Assembly: GCA_028339155.1 (NCBI GenBank)
Contig: JAOLBK010000001.1
Location: 248,001 to 312,000 of the forward strand
From: Litorivicinus sp.
GTDB lineage: Bacteria; Pseudomonadota; Gammaproteobacteria; Pseudomonadales; Litorivicinaceae
Length of the DNA: 64,000 nt
Reading direction: 5' to 3'
Shown: piece after piece, positions 50,306 through 62,300 of the stretch
Layout: every line of letters starts with the position of its first letter
Position numbering within the stretch: the first letter of the stretch is position 1
Notes under the pieces: model-generated
The model's database searches: none
Seen by the model: only the letters and a program-made list of their open reading frames with translations
Told to the model about the DNA's origin: nothing
Translations under genes and position numbers: made by a program

Positions 50306-53300
50306 ATGAGTCTTATAGAGACAGGTACATCAACAAGCACCGTAATCGATCTGGGGACCATTCCAGAGGGAGCGGGGACCATTGGCTCTGACGCGCCAGG
50401 AGCGCCGACGTCAGGCGACACAGCTGATCATTCAGGTGCTGTGCTTATTGGGGTCGAGTTTAGCGGGGAAAACCCGCCACCGGGTGCTGCCGACGTGGCT
50501 GCGGACTACCAAGCACAGTTGGTGGCCGCAATTGATGCAGCTGACGCGGATCCAGCACTTTGGCCCGGGGTCTATGAGATCATTGCTGATCTAAATACTG
50601 CAGGATACGGCGAGACGATGGGGACCAATGTCGGTTCGAGTAGTGAGCCTGAGCTTGTTGAGCTTTATTTTGATTTTAATGAGACCGGCGGTGGCCTGTT
50701 CCCTGTCATGGCGACTAGTGACGGCAGTGGTCCAAACACCGGTTCTGGTGGTCCTGATGCGGCGCCAGTTTATGCCAATGACGACGGTATTATCATTACC
50801 AACACAGGCGCCAACAGCGCTGGTGGTTTCGGCAACAAGATTCAATTGCTCGCGGCTGACGTGGAGTCTGCGCGGCAGTTTAGAGATGTTTTTGAGCCGA
50901 TAAAGAATGCCGGTGGCGTTGCGATTTTGTCTGCAGACGCTGACACGACGATGACGTTTGGTGCGTCAGGTGCGGCCATTGATGAGTTTGGCTTTGAGGC
51001 TGGTGGCGGTGTTGCCATGGCGTTCATTAAGAACCCAGAGGGCGGGAATGGCGCGGTCGAGTTGATTGCTGAGGAGCCGGGCACTAACTGGGTGAAGGTC
51101 GCGATTCGTGGCACCGAGTTCGAGCAGATCATTAAAGAGAACGCCGAGCCTGGCCAGACATTTTCGTTGTACGAGCTCGTTAGTGCATCGGGCGAACTAA
51201 TGTACGCGGTGACTGATAATTTGCTGGACGTTGCGATCAACGTGACGGCCGATGTTGATGCCGGAATTGAAGCTGCGTTTGGCAGCTTTTACGGCGTCAC
51301 AAGTTCCGAGGATCTTCTGGAGCTTGGAATTGGTTCGGCTGCTGCTGCAGGACTCACTGAGGGTGATGATACATATACGGCGACCTCAAGTACGGGTGAG
51401 TTCATTGAGGCCTTGGGTGGTAATGACACCATTACGGGCGGTTATGGTGATGATCATATTGAGGGCGGTGCTGGAAACGACACGCTAACCGGTGGGTATG
51501 GTGCGGATCGGTTCTACGGTGGCGAAGGCGACGACACGATTGCTGGTGGTGCCAATGGCGTAAGCCAGGATGCCTGGATGAATATGGACGTTGCCATGTT
51601 TATGGGCCATGAGAGTGATTACACGGTGACTCAGGCCGTTGATGGCACGATCACGGTCGTGCACGCGTCAAATACGACTGAATTTAATGAGGGCACGGAT
51701 ACCCTAACCGGAATCGAAATGATCCAGTTTGAGGGGGGTGGAGAAGTCCGTCTGTCGGTTAGCGAAGATACTTGGTCTTATCAGAACTGGGACGGTACGG
51801 AGATTACTGAGAGCTTCTATGGTGGAACAAAGTTCAATGACACCATTTTTGGGGCCGCCGGGAGTTCATTTCTGGAGGGAAGGGCCGGTAACGATATTTT
51901 AATCGGTGATTACAGTGCCGCGAATTCAGTGATCCTGATGGACAGCACGGCCGGTGGTGACGTGATCATTGGTGGCAAGGGTAATGATTTCATTGATGGT
52001 GGTGGTAAGGGCAGTTCTGGTGATAACTGGCGTGATATGAACGTCGCCGAGGTGCACGTGTCATCGAGCCGTTACAAGGCGAGCATGGACGGGATCTCGG
52101 AAGGCGTTCTGAGTGCGGCGAATGTGGACAAGGGATTGGTTGCGGGTCTGGGTGTTTATGATGTGTCTGATTCGACCGCGAAGTCGGCTCTGATCACGTT
52201 TTTGACCGATAATGGATTTAATGTTGACGCGATCACTCCGTTGATTGGTAGTACGGGTCTGTACTACGCGGTCCAGGATTCTAAGGCAGACGGGCAGGGC
52301 ATTGACGTCTTCACAAACATTGACGTGATTTACCTCGATGACACCGACGTTCGTTTGGGTGTGTTTTATGAGGAAGGGTTTGTCGAGGGCACAAGTTTCA
52401 GTGACGTCATTGACGGAACTGGCGACAAGGGCGAGTGGATCGAAGCGGGTCGCGGTAACGACTACGTGCTCGGAAAGGGCGGCGGCGACAATGCAATTTT
52501 GGGTCGTGGTAACGATTTCTTTGATGGTGGTTCAAATAGTTCGACAGATGGCGACTCGTCAGACTCGAGTACGCCAGAGACCTCGGGTGACATGCATACA
52601 GGTGCCTTGACAGGTGATGCAGGCGGTGAAGGTGCCTCGACAGGCGGTGAAGGTGCCTCGACAGGCGGTGAAGGTGCCTCGACAGGCGGTGAAGGTGCCT
52701 CGACAGGTGATGCAGGTGCCTCGACAGGCGGTGCAGGTGATGCAGGTGCCTCGACAGGCGGTCATGGCGAAATGTCGCAGCCATTGTACGACACGGTCCA
52801 TTATCAAGGTGATCGCGACCGGTTCGTGATCGAGCAGTACAAAGGCGATGACCCAGCGTTATCCGATTTCTTGACGACGAATGTTTTTAATTCTGCCTTA
52901 CAAAGCTCGGATCTCGTTGCAGACAGCACGTACACGGTGGTGATTGATGGCAGTCGCGATGGATCAGGAGATTTGATCGTCAACTCGAAGGGTGTTGGTG
53001 TTGATATCTTGGTTAACGTTGAGCGCATTCAATTTAATGATACGGATCTGAACCTCGCGGTTACCTCTGAAAAAAGTTGGTGGTCTACGGACGAAGTCAA
53101 TTGGAACGGTACCTTCTCTGACGACGTGATTCGTTGGAACTCGGTAGACCATGAGATTACTGGTGATCAGCGCGACAATATGTGGGGCTACGAGGGCGAC
53201 GACGTCTTGATGGGCGGGTCTGGTGGTGACCGTATGGTTGGTGGCGCCGGTAACGATGTTCTGGATGGCGGTGCAAACGGCTCTGGTAATGGATTCTTTT

Positions 53301-56300
53301 ATGATCCTTGGTACAACAATGATACGGCTGAGTACGCGGGCGCGATAGGCCGTTACGAGATTGAAAAGCAGGTATTTGTTGGTAAGCCAATGACGATCAG
53401 TGATGACACTGGTACTGCAATCTTCACGATTAAGATCGCGACCAAAGGTGACGATACTTTTGGTGAGGTGTTCATGGCGGGCACAACCAAGAAGGTGAAG
53501 GTCTTGGAGACAGGAGACACGTTCTTCCAGGTCACCGACACGTTGCCGGATAGTTACGGTGGTACCGGAACCGACTTATTGTTTGATGTTGAGTCGGCAT
53601 TCTTTGGTTTCGCTCCGGGTGAAGAAGGCGAAGCCGTCGATTTTCAGGTCGAGATTAATGTTGATGCGTGGGGTGGTCCGACTGGTCAAGGCGAGGTCCG
53701 GGCTCATGGAACGCAGTTCAATGATGTGATCGATCTTCGAAAAGGAAAAGACTCTGAGTTCGCTGGAGGATTCGATGGCTTTCAGGACTTTAACTCTGGT
53801 ATGAATTTGGGTGAGGGCTTTTTTGATGAGCCAGTAGTCGGTGTGGATGGCTCGGCTGATGGATTTGATATTTGGTCATGGAGGCCGGGTGCGGGTGATA
53901 CTGCGACGGCAACAGGTAAGACAGTCGAAGTACCGATGGGTGGTGAGACAACTCAGTACTTCACGCGATGGAATATGACCACCGAGAGTGAAGAAACGGT
54001 TGAGTTTGATATCTATACACCGAGCACGGGTGTCACCGTTGGATACTGGCAAAACGACGAAGATGAGTTTGACTTCTTTGTGATTAAAGTGGTTGAGACG
54101 TCTGAAGGTTCGGGTGTTTACAAAGAAGACTTTGGTGATGGATATACCCCACCAGCAGAGGGCCAAGGGTCGGATACGGATGATATTTATGGGTGGACTC
54201 CGGCTGCTGACTCGGTGCCTGCAGCGACCCAGGTCTCGGTGACTTACGACGATGGTTACGAGGCTGGAGTTTTCGATATTTATCAGATTGCGGGCGCAGA
54301 GACAGCGTCAGACGCTTCGGATGACAAGTTTATCGCCTGGGACGGGTATGGCGTATTCGATACCGTGGCCCAGGTCGATTCGGCATGGCAGATCAGCTTT
54401 AATGCAGAAGAATTCTTCGATTATCAGTCTGGTGACGAGGGTGGGTTTGACTGGGGTTGGATGCCAACTGCAGTTGATACCCCGGTAGCAACTGTTACCA
54501 AGATCACAGAAGAGTTTCCGGATGCGAACGGTGATACTCAGTCATTTGATGTTGATGGTAATTTCGCTATTTATCAGGTAGCGGACGGTCAGTATGCGGC
54601 GTGGGATATTGATGGTGAGTGGGTGTGGGGCGAAGTTGCGGGAAGCGGCGACACCTGGAAAACAGTTTATGGGGACTTTGAAGCGCAAACCCAGGCTGGA
54701 GCGACGATGGCGGCGGCAGGTGATGTGCGTGTTCATGACAGCTTCATTGAGGGTGGTGCGGGTAATGACATCATTCTTGCAGGTCAGGGCACGGATGTAA
54801 TTCTTCCTGGCCGGGGCGATGATTTTGTGGACGGGGGTTCTGAGCAGGAGTTCTTGGTCGCGCTGTACTCCGATTCGTCATCGACTTTGAACGCGTCTCG
54901 TCAGCAAATATTCAATCCTGAGACCTTTAAGGATGGCGTTTACGACGTTTATACGATTGGCTCTAAAACTTACGCGGTGGACGCGAAGTGGCAGAACAAG
55001 CTCGAGAGTGGTAAAGACGTAAGCTACTTCGAGGTCGAACTAGACGGTGTAAGTAATACGTACCGGTCGCCGCAGGGTTCTGAGGGTGGTCGTGACTACG
55101 GGAGCGCTGGCATTGACAGGGTTGAGTACAACGGCGCAGCCGTTCGTTATGAAATTAGCACCGGTTACTTGGAAATGGACGCCGCGGGTGGTCGTCCTGC
55201 GCTAACTGCGGGTGGTGATTATACGTTCCTTGATGGGACTGGTTACTCAGCGTTGTCTGCAGACGTACGTGGTGACTACGTGTCCGTGGTCAAGGTTTCG
55301 GATCAGTTGCCTGCGGCCGCGGGTGGTGACGGCACTGACTACCTGATGAACATTGAAGAGATTAACTTTGAAGACGGGTTCGAGCGGCTGACCGTCGAGT
55401 TCCATGGTAATGCCTGGGAAGAATGGGGTGCTTACGTTGGTGAAGGCACAGCAGGCGCCAACGAATGGGGTTACATCGAGACTAAGGTACTCAATGGCGA
55501 TTACTTCGGTACTTTGTTAGACGACACGATTGGTTACTCACGTCGTGGAAGCCAGTCAAACGACCAGATCTTTGCTGAGAGTGGCAATGACGTGGTTTAT
55601 GGTGGTGCGGGCGCGGATCGTGTCCTGCTGGGTGCGGGCAATGACGTATTTATTGGTGGTACCAACGAATCCTCAAGTTCGTGGGGCGATGACCTCGATA
55701 CGGCCTTCTTTACGGGTCCTGATGATCGGTACAAGATTATCCGCGACACGTTCGTCAAGCTTGATGAGTCGGGTAAGGCAGAACGGACTGACTCAGGCAA
55801 GGTGAAGTTGTATTCAACCGATGCTGATTTGGTGATTAATGCGCGTGGCGTGGCGTTGCAGGCAACCGAAAGCTCGATTACTGAGGCAGCGGTCGACGCG
55901 GCAGGATTTTATGCGGCTGACATCGTGATTGATTCTTTGTCGGGTGATCAAGGTGGTGAGGGTGTTGATGTCCTCATCGGCATTGAGCGATTGGCGTTTA
56001 ATTATACCCCTCAAGGTGACTGGGCATGGCTCCCTGAGTCCGATTACGGGGATATGCAAGGAGGGGCAAGCGGGCCTGACTTCCAGTTATTGTCAGTTGG
56101 CGCGACTGCCGATCAGTTATACGGTTGGACCGAGGCGAATTTAACGGTTTATCAGACAGAAGGCGCGGGCACTGCCAGCGACACGTCTGATGACGTGTAC
56201 TGGGGTGTTGATGCCTCGATTAACGTTGCGATGTTGATGCAGGCAGACTCTTGGTCTTACGAGGGTTGGGAGTATGATGAGGGGGCAGATGAATGGTCTG

Positions 56301-59300
56301 AGCAGACTATTACGGAAACTAACTTCTACTCTGATTGGTCATTCACTGATTACATTACGTATGGTTCCGGGGCGACTTGGCTAACATCTGAGCAGACATC
56401 AGCCTTTGATAGTTATGGTTACACCACGTTCGGTGAGGCGTACACCGCAATTTCCACGGCTGTGGACGGTCAGGCACCGGCGATTGATTATACGGTTTGG
56501 GGTGGCTTCTCGAGTACAACACCGTACGTCGTATTTGAGGACACCGCGTTCAATGACGCGATCCGCTGGTCCGACTACTCTACGTTTGATGTTAAGAATT
56601 ACAGTTCGTTATCGGGCCCGGTTGCGGCTTCTGATGTTGTTTATGGTGCAGTTGCGACTGGCGTTGGTGATGATCTGGTCGATTTCACAGGTTCTGGTCT
56701 TACTAAGACAGTTGCCTTGTACTCGGGTAAGTTTGAAAACTACGCAATTGATACCTCTTCGTATGCAATTGATGGTTCTGTAACCGTGAAGCACTTGGTG
56801 CCGGACGAGGTGGGTGGTACTGGTGTCGACACGTTCTTTGGTATTGAGAGCGCGGCGTTCTTCAATAGTTCTGCCAGTAGCTCTTCGGGCGGTAGTACGG
56901 GCGAGGGCGGGGCATTTTATGACCACTACTTGCACAGTTTGTTCTACGACGCGGATGCCGCCTATGGCGGCGTTCAGAACTACGAGCAGGTCTTTTTTGC
57001 GCCGCAAATACAAACGTTGGATTATGGTGAGGAGGCAGGCCAGCAGTTCATGTTCGGTACGCCGTTTGATGACACTGTGGATGCGACCGTTAATAGCGGT
57101 CAGTACGCACCGTTCCTTAAGGGCGATAATTTCTTCGAGATGAATGTCGGCACTGACAAAATTGATGGTGGTGCCGGTGCTGATACGTTGTTCCTGCCTG
57201 GTTTGTGGATGCGTTATGACGTGTCTGTGGAGCTGGCCGGAGACCTTGCGGGTTACCTGAAAATAACAGACAGCCTGCCAGGAGATATTGGCGGTCAAGG
57301 CGTTAAGTACGTGAAAAATGTTGAGACGATCCAGTTTGAAGGACCATTCTCATTGAGCGTTGCGACCAGTAATCCGTACTGGAGCGATCCGTCTGCCTCA
57401 GGTGCAACGACGACTGATTTAGTTCGGTTTATGGCTGAGGGCTCTGATGATTCGCCCAGTGTCGTAACAGCGGTTTCTACAATCGGGTCTGCTGGTGAGC
57501 TGCTGGCTGCTAATGGAAAAAACCTGATGGCGATCGAAGCCAATGGTTCAGGCTGGGCAGTTGCTGGAACAGTGACCGGGACTGCTTCTGATCTTGTGAC
57601 GTTGACTGATTTGTATGGCCCGTCGGTTAGCGCGGACGCGAGTAACCTAGTAACTGATGATGGGACTGGATACCTTGAGTTAACCACTGACCTTAACTGG
57701 ACCTACGCTGAGGGCGGGCAACAGCCACAAAGTGTCGATTATGGTGATGGTGTCGACGGTTTCGATGTTATTGCTGTTGACCGTTCGACCTATGTGAATA
57801 ATGAAGAAGTGCGTCGGTACGACTTCGAAATGGGTGGAATGGGTAACGACGATGTCCTAAAAGGAAGCGTTGGTAACGATACGTTCTCAGCCACACCGGG
57901 TCAGGATATTTACGTTGGTCGTGGTGAGGTTCAGGGTAGTTTCTGGGAAGCGATGTACGGTGGAACGTTTGCCGGTGATCAGGTTGAGTATTACGGGATT
58001 AATTCTGGTCGCGCAACGGTCGCATTCGTTGAGGCGGCTGGGGCTGATCTGGCCGCAGTTGGTCTGACAGTTGCAGATTTTGATGCCCGAGACATTATTG
58101 GCTCGGACTTGTATCGATACATCACCGTCACTGATTCGTTGGCGCATGAGTCTGGTGGTTACAGCCAAGACGTGCTGGTCGGAATTGAACGGCTCGTCTT
58201 TGACGATATGAACGTCAACGTTGCCATTACAGTGAGTTCCGATGTTTGGACGTACCAAGATTATGACACTGGTTTAGATGTTACTGGCGGTCAGTCGTCG
58301 ATTTCGGGTACTGGTATTGGTGACAGCTTGGTGGGTTACGCGACTGAGCCGGGTGTCGATTATACGTTCCTGCCAGACGCGGGCGATGATCTGATTGTGG
58401 GTAAAAAAGAGTCCGCAAACTTTAACTGGGTTCGTGACTTTGTTCAGTTGACAGACGATCAAAAATTCTTTGATGTTCAGGTGAATGATGTGGCTTACGG
58501 CGACATTGAATCTGGCCTTGCTAGCACGTTGTGGTCTGAATTTGGCTCTGAGGGTGCACTTGATGCAACCGCGACAATTCAGCAGATTGTGGTCTCTGAT
58601 AAGCGCGCCGATTCTGCGGGTGGCTTGGGCACAGATACGATGTACGGGATTGACGAGCTGCGTTTCGGCACGGGTGATCCTTGGAGTCTTCCAAGCGTTA
58701 GTGTGAAGTCATCGTACGATTATTGGCAGGACACATACAATCCAGAATGGTCGAGCGAAAATTTCAGGGGAACCAGTTTCTCGGATACGTTTATTGCGAC
58801 CTTAAAAGACGGCGTGAACGTTCGTAGCTGGGTTGATTCTGGCGACGGTGACGACGTGATCGTGACCGATGTTGATACTGTGGGCAATTTAGGTTCTCAG
58901 GATGATATCAATCCGGGTGCTGGTAATGACTTTGTCAATGCTGGTGATAACGGCGAGGTAGATAATTGGGGATGGGGCGGTGAAGACACCGTGTCGTTCT
59001 GGGAGATTCCGTTCTCACGTGCAGAAGTTGTCTCGGTTTCTACCTATCTAAACAGTGACGGTACGCCAATCGTTGATGCGGATGGTCGTTGGTTGGTTTC
59101 GGGGTACACCGGAGAGGCTGCACTTGACAGTACCAAGGTCAACCTAAGCCCGACTTCTGCTGATTACGGCTCGAACAGTGCGGTTACAGCGATGTTGATC
59201 TCAGACACGTTGCCTTCGTCGGTGGCAGGTTCGGTCGGTGTTAACTTGGTGGTTGGTGTTGAGAAGATTTCGTTCTCGGATCAAACAGTTGATATGGCGC

Positions 59301-62300
59301 CGAAAGAAAACACTTGGGAATTCTTCGATTTCGGGACCGGCCAAATGGTCCAGGAAACCCACATTGAGGGCACGGCCTTTAATGATACCGGGACGACTGC
59401 GCTGGTTGGCGGCGATGGTAATGACAACCTCAACGGCGGTGGCGGAAATGATTCCGTGATTGGTGGTGCTGGTGGTGACCGTTTGCGTGGCGGTACTGGG
59501 TCTGATCTGATCAATGGTGGTGATAACGGAACGTCTGGTGATTCATGGCGTGACATGGACGTCGTTGAATACAACGGTGTCGAAGCGCGCTTTACGGTTC
59601 AGCAGGTCCAGGTCGTTGTTGATTCTACTGGCGAGATTGGGACAGATTCGAGCACAGGTGACTGGCTCGTGTATGGCACGGTCGCGTCCGATACTAGTGA
59701 CGGTTATGAGGATGTGACGGTTTTATCGACCGATACCTCGACCCTGACGTTGGCCGCGGGCAGCGTGCTAACCACGGCGTACGTGGTCGATGATGCGCTG
59801 GGAACGGCTTTGGGTGGCTATGGTACGGATGTTCTGGTGAACGTTGAAGAGATTCAGTTCAGTGAGAGCAACCGTGAGCTTGGTCTTCGTGTGAATTCAC
59901 AGGACTGGGATCAGGACGGCACATTGGATTGGGTTGAGGTTCGTGGAACGTCGAGTGCGGATGACTTGATCGGTACGTGGGGTACGACCGCTCAGGTGGA
60001 CAGCGACAGTGAGATCTTCGGCAAGGACGGTGACGACATTATTTTCGCCGGGGCCGGTGGTGACCGAATCAGTGGCGGTAAGGGCAGTGACTTTATCGAC
60101 GGTGGTGCGGATGGTGTTACTGAGTATGGGTATACGCCAAAGGATGAAGTGTCCTTCAGTGGCAGTAAGTCGCGTTACGTGATCGAAAGTTTCGATGCGT
60201 CCGACGACGCTGCGTCTGGTGGTCTAGCCAGCTTAAATGCGTTGCTTGAGACCACCTTTGGTAGTACGCGAGCGGCGACCATTACTATTGATACGACTAA
60301 GACCTATTACTCTGTGACTGATGATCTGCCCAGTGACTTGGGTGGTAACGGCACGGACATTCTTGTGAATGTTGAGTTCTTGAACTTTAGTGACTTCTTT
60401 ATGCCACTGAGTCAGGAAGTGTTTATCGAAACGAACTCGGGTGGTGTTGAGGTTCGACGCTACGTGGCGGGTACCTCGACGGCTGAGACGATTAACGCGA
60501 ATGACGAAATCAATGGTAACGACGACCTGTGGGGTAATGACGGCGACGACATCATCTCTGGCTTTGGTGGTGGTGACTACATGGTTGGTGGTGCTGGTGA
60601 CGACACACTTTACGGTGGCGAAAATGGAACTGATAAGTACTCAGGATTCGAGATCGGCGACACCGCTGCCTTCATGGGCGAGTACAGTCGTTACACGGTC
60701 GAGTCGGACACGGACAGTGCTGGGCTTTCATTTATTACAGTGACTGACTCGGATCCAGATGGGGACGGAACGGACACGCTTTATGGTATTGAAAACCTCC
60801 AGTTTATGGATCAAAACGTACGTGTTGGTTATGAGAAAATTTCTCGCTACGCACCGGACGGCGACACGGTTGAAGGTTACGACTTCTTTGGTTCCGTTTT
60901 CGGTGACACCATTGATGGTCTTTCAACGGCTGACTTTATTGAGGGTGGTGCGGGCGCCGATACACTCAGCGGTAACGACGGCGCAGACACGCTAGAAGGT
61001 GGCGCCGGTAACGACACACTTTACGGCGGCGAGAATGGTCTCGGTCTGGGCGGTGCAGTTGGTGAAGATACGGCCAATTTCTCTGGCAATGCCAGCGAAT
61101 ATGCTGTGACGTTCTATGCACCGAATGCGGATGGTAGTGGTTACACAACCAGCGACACATTCACCACACGTGGTTATGTTGAGGTTGCGCACTCGAATCC
61201 AGCAGACGATGAAAATACCGATGGTACCGATACGTTGTACGGTATTGAGGCGATCAATTTCGCGGATCAAAAAGTTAGTTTCGTTGCTTCCTCGGGCTTC
61301 CAGGACTTCGATGGCGACGGCTTGCCTGACAGTGGTCAGATGTTTGGTACATCGGCCGCAGATATTCTCGGTGGTACCGAGATGAGCGACTTGGTTGATG
61401 GTGCTGGTGGCGCGGATATCCTCTTTGGCGGCAAGGGCGGTGACCTGCTCAACGGTGGTGCTGGATCAGATCTTTTGATTGGTGGCTTGGACGGTGCTCG
61501 TGACTTGTTCGGGTTCACACCGCGTGACGTTGCTCGATTTGAAAGTAGTTCCGATAACTTTACGGTCGAGTCTGGCTACAACTTAGCCATTGATTCAACG
61601 ATTGATATGACTGGTGCTACGTTTGACGCGAATGAGCTGGCAGTGTCTGGAGCATTTGTGACAGAGTCTGATGGATCGTTTACGGTCTATGCTGACAGCG
61701 CAGTTGGAACAATTGGCACCGGTTACACGGCGTTGCCGGTCACCAAGGTGACCGACAACAATGGCACACCGAGTGATTCAAGTGATGACGTTGTCGATTA
61801 CTTGTCGGGTGTCGAATACCTTGAGTTCTCTGACAACTTTGCACGATTAGACATTGAGGTCCGTCAATTTGATATGGATCAAGATGGCGTGAAGGAAGCG
61901 GCTGATATCAGCGGTACGTTCGCGGCGGATGTGATTAGCAATTCGAGTTCGTTTACCAGTGGTTCTGAAAACGCGACGGCGCTGCTTGCGAAGGACAACT
62001 TCATTGAGGGTGGCCGAGGTGGTGACGCAATTTCTGCGGGCGCCGGTAACGACACGATCGTTCCTGGTTCCGACGACGGTGACTGGGTTGACGGTGGGGA
62101 CGGTGATGACGTTGTGTTCTTGGCTGGAAACAAGGCAGATTGGACTAATTCGGGATCGGACTGGACTCACACAGAATCCAGCGCGATTGTCACGATTACC
62201 AACGTTGAGGGCATCCAGTTTGACGACGCCTTTACAGCGACAGTACTGACGACGGTTGAGGTTGATACCGACGGCGATGGCACGGCGGACAAGTTTAATA

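Noticed and set aside
52622-52762. Direct repeats considered as a CRISPR array
   Set aside because: The copies are contiguous 21-base in-frame units without spacers and code for a protein linker.
52407-52807. Minus-strand His/Arg- and Cys/Thr-rich frames in the giant RTX gene
   Set aside because: They are antisense by-products of the 21-bp tandem repeat.
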